The position numbers and the translations under genes were made by a program. The notes under the pieces were generated by a model that was not told the DNA's origin, did no database searches, and was given only the letters and a program-made list of their open reading frames with translations. From the NCBI GenBank assembly GCA_012295225.1, contig WMKK01000009.1, positions 18,308 through 82,307 of the forward strand: DNA of 64,000 nucleotides, written 5' to 3'. Numbering within the stretch: the first letter of the stretch is position 1; the number at the start of each line of letters is the position of its first letter. This document shows positions 1 through 8,261 of the stretch, piece after piece. The stretch is from Ostreococcus mediterraneus. Its lineage: Eukaryota; Chlorophyta; Mamiellophyceae; Mamiellales; Bathycoccaceae.

Positions 1-2903
1 TTTTCAATATGCTTCGTTTCCCGCTGGTTCTCGTCCCATTTCTCCTCAATACTTTGCTCAACGCTTTGAACGCTATTCAGCGTTTGGCCTCCTTCATGGA
101 AGCCGACGAAGCTTTGGAGTATGAAATGGACATGAGCGAGCCAGGCACTGTGCGCGTGACGAACGCGGCGTTCCAGTGGCCAACGCTTCCGAAAGCTCCC
201 GAGCCGGAAGCCCCGAAGGGTCCCCCGGCGAGACGAGGCAAGAAAGAAAAGAAGGAAAAGGTGCCGGATGTGGTGGTTGAGGAATCCGCCGTCGACGTTT
301 CCAAGCTCGAACAAGAGCCCTTCGAACTCGCTGATGTTGACTTTGAAGTCAAGCCTGGGACGTTGACCATGGTTGTTGGCCCGGTCGGTTCTGGTAAATC
401 TACCCTCGTGTCTGCGTTGAACAAGTTTGTCACGTGCAAGAGCGGTGACCTCTCATTAAGCGGCAGAGTGTCTTTTTGCGCGCAGCAAGCGTGGATTTTG
501 AACGCCACGGTAAAGGAAAATATTATTTTTGGTCAAGATTACGATCAATCCAAGTACGAAAAGGCAGTCAGACTCGCACAACTTACTGCTGATTTGGAAA
601 TCCTTCCCGCGGGCGACGCGACGACCATTGGCGAGCGCGGTGTGACTCTGTCTGGAGGCCAAAAGCAGCGCGTCGCCATTGCTCGCGCGCTCTACGCCGA
701 GAGTGATATTTACATCTTCGATGACCCGTTGAGTGCGGTCGACAATCACGTCGGCTCGGCACTTTTCAAGCAAGTCATGACGGGAGAATTAAAGTCAAAG
801 ACTGTAATTCTAGTCACGAACGCATTGCAATACCTGCCAAAGGCGGACCAAATTGTAGTGTTGGGCGACGGCAAAATGCAAGAAATCGGAACGTACAAGT
901 CGCTGATGGCCAAGGGACTGGAATTTTCCAAGCTCATGAAGGCGCACGGGATTGATAACGACGACGGCGACAAAAAAGAAAAGGGCGAAAGCAAGCCTGA
1001 AACGAGCGCAGGTACCGCAGTAAAATCGGCGTCTCAAAACGACGACTCAATCAAGGAGGAAGAACGCGCCATCGGTAATGTTGGGTCTAGAATTTACTTA
1101 GAGCTCTTCAAAGCTACCGGTACGCAGTGGAATTTCGTTTTTGTCGTGTTTTTCTTTGGATGTGAGTACGGTACCAAAGCTTTCCTCGATTACTGGCTCA
1201 CCTGGTGGGCGACGGATAAGTTTGGGTGGACGAGTAACGAATACTTGCTCGTGTACTTTTGCATCTTTGTCGCCAATGGTCTCTTTGTCTTCACTAGAAG
1301 TTTCATTCTTTACTTTTTCCTCTGCCGTGCATGTAAAACTTTGCACGAGCGACTGCTTTCTCGTGTTTTGAAGATGCCCATGAGTTTCTTTGACACCACC
1401 CCGAGTGGGCGGATCATTAACCGCTTCAGTCGGGACACGGAGACGATTGACATTGTCTTGCCAGGCATCGTGGTGCAGTTTATGGGGTGCATCGCAAACA
1501 TCATCACCACGCTCGTCATCGTATGCGTGGCGACAAAATGGTTCACCGTGGCGCTTCCCCCAATCTTGCTCATCTACATCATGATTCAACGATTCTACAT
1601 TCCTGCGTGCCGTGAATTGCAGCGCATCGAGTCAATCACGCGCTCGCCCATTTACAGCGGCTTGGGTGAGGCGACGAATGGGGTGGAGACTATTCGGGCG
1701 TTCCGCGCTGCCGGTCACTTTACGAAGATGGCATACAAATTAATGGAGAAAAATGCTGATGCATTCGTGACCCAGCGTCTCGCCGCGCTTTGGCTCGCGA
1801 TCCGTTTGCGTTTGATTGGTTCTGTCATCGTCATTGCGGCTACGTTTTTAGTGATTCAAGGCAACGTGAGCGCCGGTTTGGCAGGTTTGACTTTGGTGTA
1901 CGCGCTGGATGTCACCAAATACATGGAGCACGGGACGAACATGGCGAGCGAATTGGAAACCAAGATGAACGCCGTGGAGCGAATTGTTCAGTATTTGGAC
2001 AAGGAATTGGAGAGCGATCATGAAACCAAACCTGACGTCGCCGTCGGCCTCCCGGTGGGCTGGCCTGCAAACGGTGAGTTGGCGATTGAGAAGTTGAGCA
2101 TGCGATACCGTCCGGGCTTACCTTTGGTGTTGAAGAACTTATCATTCACCGTGCATGGAGGCGAGAAGGTTGGTATCTGCGGTCGCACGGGAAGTGGTAA
2201 ATCGTCCATGTTTGTTGCTCTGTTCCGAATCGTTGAACCGGCGAGTGGTACAGTTCGACTCGACGGCGTAGACATTATGACCCTCGGCTTGCGTGATCTT
2301 CGCTCGAAGATGGCTATGATTCCGCAGGATCCTTTCATGTTTGCTGGTTCTATTCGCACGAACCTTGATCCGTTCGACGAGCACAAGGATGATGAAGTGT
2401 GGGACGTGCTCACCAAGGTTGGTTTGCGTGCAATGGTTGAAAAGGCGGCAAAGAAAATTGACATGGAAGTCATTGACAATGGCGCCAACTTTTCGCTCGG
2501 TCAGCGTCAGCTTCTTTGCATGGGACGTGCGTTGTTGAGACAATCACGCGTTTTGATGATGGATGAAGCGACGGCGAGCGTTGACATGGACAGCGATGCG
2601 TTGATTCAAAAGACTGTCCGCGAGGCGTTTAGCCACTGCACGACGCTCACCATCGCGCACCGCTTGAACACTATTATGGATAGCGACAAGGTAGCCTTTT
2701 TGGAGGATGGTGAGTTGTCAGAGTATGGTGAGCCGGACGAGTTGTTGAAGAACAAGAATGGCAAGTTCAGCGCCCTCGTGAGTGGGTCGGGTAGCACGAA
2801 GAATGAAGCCTTCTTGCGCGCATTGGCGTCCAACGCGTCCATTCAACGTCGCAACAGCTCGCAATCGTCGCTTTCTGGTCTCGCCGACTCGCCGAGCAAG
2901 TAG
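1..2903 (+). CDS. ABCC/MRP-type ABC transporter, 5' end cut by the window
   Basis: The frame is open to base 3, so the true start lies upstream and the ATG at 9 is only the first methionine seen. What remains is the end of the first membrane domain, nucleotide-binding domain 1 (Walker A near residue 124 from the ATG, signature LSGGQKQ near 214, Walker B ending DDPLSAVD), a second membrane domain (about 370-640), and nucleotide-binding domain 2 (Walker A GRTGSGKSS near 725, signature FSLGQRQ near 828, DEATASVD, H-loop TIAHRL). This is the full-length ABCC layout: a glutathione-conjugate or organic-anion exporter of vacuole or plasma membrane. Domain 1 has Asp in place of the catalytic Glu and reads VTNALQYL where ABCC proteins usually have VTHxLQYL, so site 1 is probably non-catalytic. 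The C-terminus is Ser-rich. Substrate cannot be inferred. Confidence 0.93.
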   Translation, partial: FNMLRFPLVLVPFLLNTLLNALNAIQRLASFMEADEALEYEMDMSEPGTVRVTNAAFQWPTLPKAPEPEAPKGPPARRGKKEKKEKVPDVVVEESAVDVSKLEQEPFELADVDFEVKPGTLTMVVGPVGSGKSTLVSALNKFVTCKSGDLSLSGRVSFCAQQAWILNATVKENIIFGQDYDQSKYEKAVRLAQLTADLEILPAGDATTIGERGVTLSGGQKQRVAIARALYAESDIYIFDDPLSAVDNHVGSALFKQVMTGELKSKTVILVTNALQYLPKADQIVVLGDGKMQEIGTYKSLMAKGLEFSKLMKAHGIDNDDGDKKEKGESKPETSAGTAVKSASQNDDSIKEEERAIGNVGSRIYLELFKATGTQWNFVFVVFFFGCEYGTKAFLDYWLTWWATDKFGWTSNEYLLVYFCIFVANGLFVFTRSFILYFFLCRACKTLHERLLSRVLKMPMSFFDTTPSGRIINRFSRDTETIDIVLPGIVVQFMGCIANIITTLVIVCVATKWFTVALPPILLIYIMIQRFYIPACRELQRIESITRSPIYSGLGEATNGVETIRAFRAAGHFTKMAYKLMEKNADAFVTQRLAALWLAIRLRLIGSVIVIAATFLVIQGNVSAGLAGLTLVYALDVTKYMEHGTNMASELETKMNAVERIVQYLDKELESDHETKPDVAVGLPVGWPANGELAIEKLSMRYRPGLPLVLKNLSFTVHGGEKVGICGRTGSGKSSMFVALFRIVEPASGTVRLDGVDIMTLGLRDLRSKMAMIPQDPFMFAGSIRTNLDPFDEHKDDEVWDVLTKVGLRAMVEKAAKKIDMEVIDNGANFSLGQRQLLCMGRALLRQSRVLMMDEATASVDMDSDALIQKTVREAFSHCTTLTIAHRLNTIMDSDKVAFLEDGELSEYGEPDELLKNKNGKFSALVSGSGSTKNEAFLRALASNASIQRRNSSQSSLSGLADSPSK

Positions 2904-3086
2904 ATTACCACCACTCTAATACACATTTCGCATTATTTTACTGTTGTAAATAGTTTTCACTTTATTAAAAATATTAAATGTCTCGCGCCTTTGTGTTGTC
3001 GCAGTCGCGGCGTCTCATTTCTTTTTCTTTTCATCCTCGCTCAAATGAAAACGTCGTCCAACGTTGTCGCACCATCAATCATATTA

Positions 3087-3641
3087 TTACTTTGATTTCT
3101 TCGATTCAATCTTCGCGTTATTCTCCGCCTCCGCCTTGTCTTGCGCCGCCACGAGTTCGGTGTACCACACTCTACACCGTCCGTAGAGGTGGTACAACCC
3201 AATCATGAAACCGGCGAGGACGCACTTCAACTCAAACTCTTTTCTGGTGTACGTCTGGGTGATTTGTCCGGGAATTCCAGACACACCCGCGTGCCACGAC
3301 GCGGCGGCGACCAAATTCATTAAGAAATAATACAGCACATTCATCCCAATACTATCCAGCGCCACGGTCGCCATCACCCCGAGCATCGCGCTCATCAGTC
3401 CCACGGACACAATTTGCAACCCGTATTTCCACGGCGTCAACGTCAACGCCACCGCCGTGAGCTGTATCACCGACATCTCATTCGACAGAGGATGAGGGAA
3501 CTTCCCCTTCACCAACCGCATGTACGACGTAAACGTACATAACACGCGAAACAAGTTGACGCTGTACTGAAACCCAAGTCGGTTGAAAAACTCCTCGCTC
3601 GCGTCGGTGATGATGTCGTACGCCTGATACGCGCTCCACAT
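3087..3641 (-). CDS. Small conserved-looking membrane protein, family not recognised
   Basis: A 184-residue protein starting at an ATG (MWSAYQAYDII). Hydrophobic stretches near residues 55-80, 80-115 and 135-155 suggest three or more membrane helices. The tail is a charged, Lys/Glu/Asn-rich segment ending KKSK, which could be an ER-retention-like dilysine signal, although the lysines are not at canonical -3/-4. No catalytic motif is visible and I do not recognise the family. It lies tail-to-tail with the ABCC gene (183 bp between stops) and head-to-head with the candidate selenoprotein gene. Reality as a gene is supported by its length, hydrophobic pattern and non-repetitive composition. Confidence 0.65.
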   Translation of the reverse strand: MWSAYQAYDIITDASEEFFNRLGFQYSVNLFRVLCTFTSYMRLVKGKFPHPLSNEMSVIQLTAVALTLTPWKYGLQIVSVGLMSAMLGVMATVALDSIGMNVLYYFLMNLVAAASWHAGVSGIPGQITQTYTRKEFELKCVLAGFMIGLYHLYGRCRVWYTELVAAQDKAEAENNAKIESKKSK

Positions 3642-3947
3642 ATTTAATGGATGTACTCGATCGATTGATGCTGATTAAACCGTTACGACAGCCGTGCGTG
3701 TGCGATGACGCGTCCTCGTCGTCGTCGTCGTTCTCGCGCGCCACTGCGGCGCCGTTCGTCGCGCACGAAAAGTATATTCCCGCCACCGCTGACGTGCCAA
3801 AGTTCGGACATGTGGCGTCACCAAAATTCGGACATATGGCGTCACGCCGCCAGCGGTCGCCCTCTCGGTTGGATATCGCCGCCAGACGACGACGACGCCA
3901 GACGACGACGCCAGGCGTTGGGTGGATCGAGCATAGCGTAGGAAATC
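3642..3947. promoter_or_regulatory. Divergent promoter region between the small membrane protein and the candidate selenoprotein gene
   Basis: About 306 bp with no convincing coding sequence. It holds a 24-bp tandem duplication (listed separately) and short CGT/GAC-type simple repeats near 3713-3735 and 3885-3912. Assigned as a shared promoter only because flanking genes diverge from it. Confidence 0.4.
3797..3844. repeat. 24-bp tandem duplication, two copies
   Basis: Copy 1 is 3797-3820 and copy 2 is 3821-3844. They are head-to-tail without spacer and differ at two positions (AAAGTTC/AAAATTC and CATGTG/CATATG). Each unit contains TTCGGACAT and ends GGCGTCA. The array lies about 100 bp upstream of the proposed start at 3948, where a doubled transcription-factor site would be expected. 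Confidence 0.75.
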
Positions 3948-4679
3948 ATGAGCACTCACGCCACACCCGCACGCGAGCGGCGGGACGATGGTGGTGGCGA
4001 TGCGAAGACGCAGAAGATGACGATGGATGACGCGACGCTGACGATGTTGTCGCCGCCAAAGGCGCGGTTCAAGATGATGTTTCGGTCGAATTCGCCGCGC
4101 ATCGCGGTGAAAGACGAGGGAGGGGAGAAAGAGAAGAACACGACGGATATGGAGATGTGAGCGGATTCCGATGCGCGAGCGGCGATGGAGCTTCATCGTG
4201 CGCTGAATAGGGTGTCGGATAGGGCGGCGCGAGAAAAGCGCGCAGAGACGGCGCGCGACGCGGATGATACGCACGGCGAAGATCCTGGGATTTTACCGTC
4301 GTGCTGAGCGTCGTATCCACGGAGTGCGACAGATTCTGTACCACATGGGTACATCTGTGGTTACCCCGTGGAGAGCGTTAGCAGCGAGTTGTATGGCTAC
4401 GTTCGCGGCACTCAGACGCAGCGCGGCGAACAAAGCGAAGCCGTCGTACGCGTCATGCGACTTTGGGGACGAGTGAGTGATGACGGGCAGATGGCGACAG
4501 AATTACACGTTCCTGTGTGTAAACGCGGGTACGTACCGTTCGATGCCGAAGGAAATCGCATGTATGGGTGTGGAAAACACTCGCACCTGAGACGGGCAAA
4601 GATGCGTTCCGTTGGCGACGGCGCCGACGGGTACTCTCGCCCTGGTTGGGAACCGTTCAATCAGTGGAATGCGCCTTAG
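3948..4679 (+). CDS. Candidate selenoprotein of unknown family, frame open through in-frame TGA codons
   Basis: One frame runs from ATG 3948 to TAG 4677-4679, interrupted only by TGA at 4158-4160 and 4305-4307. There is no TAA or TAG in 243 codons, although several would be expected by chance. The 3' flank holds a type-2 eukaryotic SECIS hairpin (separate entry), so at least one TGA may encode selenocysteine. The second TGA follows Cys (Pro-Ser-Cys-Sec), as in some redox selenoproteins. If translation starts at ATG 4185 only that TGA is crossed, giving 164 residues with Sec at 41. From 3948 it would be 243 residues with two Sec, unless an intron removes the first TGA; I found no intron that keeps the frame. 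The C-terminal part has Cys residues in YICGY, PVCKRGY and MYGCGKH contexts. Family unrecognised. Confidence 0.5.
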
Positions 4680-4699
4680 GGGCATCGCGACGCGATAAA

Positions 4700-4780
4700 A
4701 CGCTTCGTTGTTTATGACGACTCGATACGAATCACATCTTTCTAGCGATATATGTGGGTGTCGGAGTCTGATTTGACGTT
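4700..4780 (+). promoter_or_regulatory. SECIS element, type 2 (predicted)
   Basis: The element has a lower helix CGTT (4706-4709) with GACG (4775-4778), and an internal loop of Ts. The quartet strands are ATGA at 4714-4717 and TGAT at 4769-4772. Helix II pairs 4719-4728 (GACTCGATAC) with 4758-4768 through one bulged G, and unpaired AA sits at 4730-4731, 12 nt after ATGA. A mini-helix CACAT (4733-4737) with ATGTG (4752-4756) closes the apical loop. Order, spacing and the AA bulge match the eukaryotic SECIS consensus recognised by SBP2. It lies 20-100 bp past the stop at 4679, on the same strand. Only manual folding was possible. Confidence 0.7.
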
Positions 4781-4951
4781 TTATCTTGCTCGCAAAATAT
4801 TAGCAAAAAATTGTACGACAAAAACAAAGACGCGCGTCATTTGGCGTCATTAGATGAACCGCATGTAACATGCGCGGTTTGGGACATTAGCTATAGTCAA
4901 ATCAAGCATGTGTATATATATATATTACGAATATATCAGTTGATCGCTCAC

Positions 4952-7006
4952 TTACTTTTTCTTTGGTGTCTTTGCCTTCTTACTTTTTCCAGCCGGCGTT
5001 GAAGACTTCTTTGTCGCTAATTCTGCCTCAACTTCAGCCTTTGCCGCCTTGACATAACCGGGCACACGCTTGCGCTTCTTCTTTTCTTGCTGCTCGGTTG
5101 CAGTTGCCGCGTTAACGTCGTCAATCCGCGTGTCGTCGTCGTTTCCTGTGTCAAAGTATCCGCTCGCCATCGCGGCGCGTGCTTCGTCAAACGCGTCGTT
5201 GCTTGTCGGTACAGTTCTGTTGCTAAGCTTTTTAAATTTGCACACGAAGAAGCCATCCATGTTGTGCACATGGGGATAGAATCGTCGCGCCATCTCCACG
5301 GATGGGTGAAAGTTCTTTCCACGGTAGCTCGTGAATCCTTTACGACCAAACTCCAACCCAGATGACACAATCTTCACGTCGCGTTTTCTCAAAATGTAAT
5401 CAACCACGGCTTCGTTCTCTTCAACTGCAATCGAACATGTGGAGTAGACAACGTATCCACCAGTTTTGCTGTTTGCGTCACAGCAATCAATAGCGGCAAC
5501 TAAAAGTTCTTTTTGCAAGTGCGCACACTTTGCAATGTCCTCTGCGCTCTTGCTCACCTTCACCGAGCTATCCTTGGCGATGACACCCGTACCAGAGCAC
5601 GGAGCATCGAGCAAGACACGATCGACGTGACCGATAACCTTTGGCAAGGCGCGACCGTCGTAGTTACACACCGTGGAATTCGTGCACCCAAGTCTTTGCA
5701 AGTTTGCCACGAGCGAAGACAAACGCTTCTTTTGATACTCGTTGGCGAAAATCATCCCAGTGTTTCGCATCAACGCCGCGAGGTAGGTGGTTTTACCACC
5801 TGGCGCCGCCGCCATGTCAAGAACGCGCTCACCTTCCTGCGGTGCGAGCGCCATGCATGGTAAGAAAGACGATGCAGACTGCAAAATGTAATGCCCCGCC
5901 ATGTACTCTGGAGTCGCCCCGATGGGAACGCGCGAGTCGTACACGAGTAAACCAACCTTGGACCATTTCCCGACCGGATCCAAATTCACCCCGCGGTTAA
6001 TCAAGCTTTCGGCCAACTCCCGTCGTCGAACCTTGAGCGTGTTCGTGCGAATCGTCACTGGACGTTGTTGCTCGTTCGCTTCGAGTAACTCCATGGTTTC
6101 CTCCACGCTAAACGTGTCCAAAAAGTACTGAATCAAAAAGCTATTATACCCATAGTACGTCGCCAAATCCGAGACGAGACGCCCGATGTAATCCGCACGA
6201 CTTTTACCACTCTCGCGACGGTTCTTAAAGTCTTTCAAAACGCGCACAATTTCTTGAATTCGCATCTGAATTGCACTCAAATCTGGCACGCCGTCGTCGT
6301 CTTCGTCGTCAGAATCGGGAAGTTGATATACGTCATCCTCTTGAATGTTCGTCTCAAGCTGCTCGGCGCGCGCATCTTCTTGCGCTTTGGCACGACGAGC
6401 GTCTTCTTTTAAAGCCTTGCGCTCAATAGGTAACATCGCTTCCTCCTCCGAAGAGGATTCCGAGTCGTCGTCCGATGAACCCGAGTCGTCGTCTGAGCCT
6501 TCCTCCTCGTCCTCGTCCTCGTCCTCCTCGTCGTCATCACCAGCGCCATCGAGTGCGGCAAACTCGTCATCATCGTCTCCATCGTCATCATCACTACTAC
6601 TACCTTCATCGTCGTCATCGTCATCGTCATCGTCATCGTCGTCGCTCCCTGAGTTTTCCTCTGCCCGCGTCTTCGCGCTCGGCTTCAACCACTTTGCATT
6701 CTCGTCACTAAATCCCTTCTTCTTTGTCGACTTCTCCACCACTTCATCGTCGTCTTCACTCGCACTCGAACCATCATCCTCACTCGAACGCCCATCATCG
6801 CTCGAACTCGCCGCGTTCGCCCTCCTCGTCTTCCCCGTCGTCGTCGATTGCCCACCCTTCGGTCGACCTCGACCCGCCGCCGCCGCCGCCGATCGCGCCT
6901 TGACTCGATTCGCCCGCGCCGTGCGTGGGGTCACCACCGCATCGCGTCCACCACCGCGCGCGGGCGTCGTCGTCGCATCGGTCTTGATCGCGCGCGGCGG
7001 CGCCAT
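4952..7006 (-). CDS. NOP2: NOP2-type rRNA (cytosine-C5) methyltransferase
   Basis: A 684-residue protein if it starts at ATG 7006 (MAPPRAIKTD). The frame also has an ATG at 7117, which would add a repetitive DGRTDGRT segment encoded by a CGTC microsatellite. A long acidic Asp/Glu/Ser region (about 90-230) and a Lys-rich C-terminus (KTPKKK) are typical nucleolar features. The NOL1/NOP2/Sun core follows: SAM motif I LDMAAAPGGKTTYL near residue 392, DAPCSGTG near 467 with the releasing Cys, and YSTCS near 520 with the catalytic Cys. NOP2 makes m5C in large-subunit rRNA and is needed for 60S assembly. The homologous core is convincing; NOP2 rather than another NSUN is supported by the acidic nucleolar N-terminus. 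Confidence 0.9.
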   Translation of the reverse strand: MAPPRAIKTDATTTPARGGGRDAVVTPRTARANRVKARSAAAAAGRGRPKGGQSTTTGKTRRANAASSSDDGRSSEDDGSSASEDDDEVVEKSTKKKGFSDENAKWLKPSAKTRAEENSGSDDDDDDDDDDDDEGSSSDDDDGDDDDEFAALDGAGDDDEEDEDEDEEEGSDDDSGSSDDDSESSSEEEAMLPIERKALKEDARRAKAQEDARAEQLETNIQEDDVYQLPDSDDEDDDGVPDLSAIQMRIQEIVRVLKDFKNRRESGKSRADYIGRLVSDLATYYGYNSFLIQYFLDTFSVEETMELLEANEQQRPVTIRTNTLKVRRRELAESLINRGVNLDPVGKWSKVGLLVYDSRVPIGATPEYMAGHYILQSASSFLPCMALAPQEGERVLDMAAAPGGKTTYLAALMRNTGMIFANEYQKKRLSSLVANLQRLGCTNSTVCNYDGRALPKVIGHVDRVLLDAPCSGTGVIAKDSSVKVSKSAEDIAKCAHLQKELLVAAIDCCDANSKTGGYVVYSTCSIAVEENEAVVDYILRKRDVKIVSSGLEFGRKGFTSYRGKNFHPSVEMARRFYPHVHNMDGFFVCKFKKLSNRTVPTSNDAFDEARAAMASGYFDTGNDDDTRIDDVNAATATEQQEKKKRKRVPGYVKAAKAEVEAELATKKSSTPAGKSKKAKTPKKK

Positions 7007-7159
7007 CGTCCGTCCGTCCGTCCGTCCGTCGTCGTCCTCGCGCGTCGCGATGTCGTCGTCGTCGTCGCATCGGCGCGCGCGAAAACGCGCGCGCGATCGA
7101 TCGATGACGCGAACCATACATGACGAACGCGTGTTCCTATATACGAACTTGTGTACCGG

Positions 7160-7201
7160 GTACTACTAGTAGTACAACTTGTAGTACAAAATTGTAGTAC
7201 A
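7160..7201. repeat. 16-bp palindrome plus two direct TTGTAGTACA copies
   Basis: GTACTACTAGTAGTAC at 7160-7175 is a perfect inverted repeat. TTGTAGTACA follows at 7179-7188 and 7192-7201, sharing the GTAGTAC half-site. The cluster lies between two divergent housekeeping genes. Confidence 0.7.
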
Positions 7202-7279
7202 GTACGAGTAGAAGGTTTATAAAATATAAAGTGCAAATACTGTACACAGTACGTGAAGTGAGATTAAAAACGACATGAA

Positions 7280-7297
7280 GGCCTACTTGCGTAGGCC
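7280..7297 (+). promoter_or_regulatory. Short perfect hairpin upstream of TBCB
   Basis: GGCCTAC (7280-7286) and GTAGGCC (7291-7297) form a 7-bp stem around a 4-nt TTGC loop. It lies 104 bp before the TBCB start, possibly in its 5' leader. Function unknown. Confidence 0.45.
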
Positions 7298-7400
7298 CGT
7301 GGCCGGTCCGTCCGTCGTTGACCGCGGCGGCGCGTCGTGAGTGCCGTGCGCGTCGTCGCCGTCACCGCGAAGACTCGAGCGCGCGCGATAGGAAGGGGCG

Positions 7401-8219
7401 ATGAGCGGTGATGTAGCGGCGCTGCGCGCGTACGTGACCGCGGAGACCGGGGCGCAACGGGCGCACGCCTCGACGGTGCGCGTCACGGTGTCGCATTCAA
7501 ACTTGCGCGCGACGTTTTTAGAGATCAAGTTTGACGTGCACGACACCGTTGGACGGGTGAAGGAACGGTTGATGACGCATTGTGGGACGAATGTGTCGGC
7601 GATGACGTTGGTGTTGAGAGATGTCGATGGGCGCGTGGTGGCGGCGATGAATGATGATTCGAAGATGTTGGGGTACTATGGCGTCGCGCACGGCATGGAG
7701 GTGCACGTGGTGGATAACGACCCGATGTCGTTATCCGCCGGTGGCTGGCTCGAGGATGTGAGTAAGGTGAAAAAGTATGAAATGTCAGAGGAGGATTACG
7801 ACCGTCGGGAAGGGACGTATAGACAGTGGAAGCGTGAGCAACTCGCAAAAGATCCGACGTGGACGCTCGAAAAGGAAATGTGCGCGCGTCGCGGCGTGCC
7901 GTATGTGCCGCCCGAGGAAATCAACGATGATACCGGAGCGAATGATTTGAAGGATATTGTCGTCGGGGCGAGGTGCGAGGTGAATCCAGGGCAGAAACGT
8001 GGAGAGGTGAAATTTGTCGGTCGATGCGACGCGTTGCCGCCGGGATTTTGGGTTGGTATTCAATTTGACGAACCCGTGGGGAAAAACGACGGTAGCATTA
8101 ACGGCAAGTGCATGTTCGAGTGCTTGGATGGCTATGGATCGTTCCAGCGCCCGAAGAACGTGTCGTGCGGAGACTACCCTGCGCTTGATGATGTTGACTT
8201 TTCCGAAGATGAAATTTAG
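7401..8219 (+). CDS. TBCB: Tubulin-folding cofactor B
   Basis: 272 residues from ATG 7401. An N-terminal ubiquitin-like domain (about 20-110) precedes a linker with an acidic/basic coiled segment. A C-terminal CAP-Gly domain (about 190-250) follows, with the canonical GKNDG loop (VGKNDGSINGK) and an aromatic GFWVGIQFDEP strand. The extreme C-terminus is acidic and ends EDEI, as in TBCB proteins, where the tail reads alpha-tubulin-like features. TBCB binds alpha-tubulin and works with TBCE in dimer assembly. Length and domain order match the family. The gene converges on the next one with 42 bp between stops. Confidence 0.93.
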   Translation: MSGDVAALRAYVTAETGAQRAHASTVRVTVSHSNLRATFLEIKFDVHDTVGRVKERLMTHCGTNVSAMTLVLRDVDGRVVAAMNDDSKMLGYYGVAHGMEVHVVDNDPMSLSAGGWLEDVSKVKKYEMSEEDYDRREGTYRQWKREQLAKDPTWTLEKEMCARRGVPYVPPEEINDDTGANDLKDIVVGARCEVNPGQKRGEVKFVGRCDALPPGFWVGIQFDEPVGKNDGSINGKCMFECLDGYGSFQRPKNVSCGDYPALDDVDFSEDEI

Positions 8220-8261
8220 CTGCTAGAATAAAATATCTTTTTTAACACTAATCAACGCGTC

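Larger units (their letters stand above)
7007..7400. promoter_or_regulatory. Divergent promoter region of NOP2 and TBCB
   Basis: 394 bp between the proposed starts. It contains six CGTC units at 7007-7030, a 16-bp palindrome and two TTGTAGTACA copies at 7160-7201, and a hairpin at 7280-7297 (listed separately). Part may be NOP2 coding if the 7117 start is used. Confidence 0.45.

Noticed and set aside
6345-7169. 274-codon plus-strand ORF with long Ser runs
   Set aside because: It is the mirror of the Asp/Glu/Ser acidic region of NOP2.
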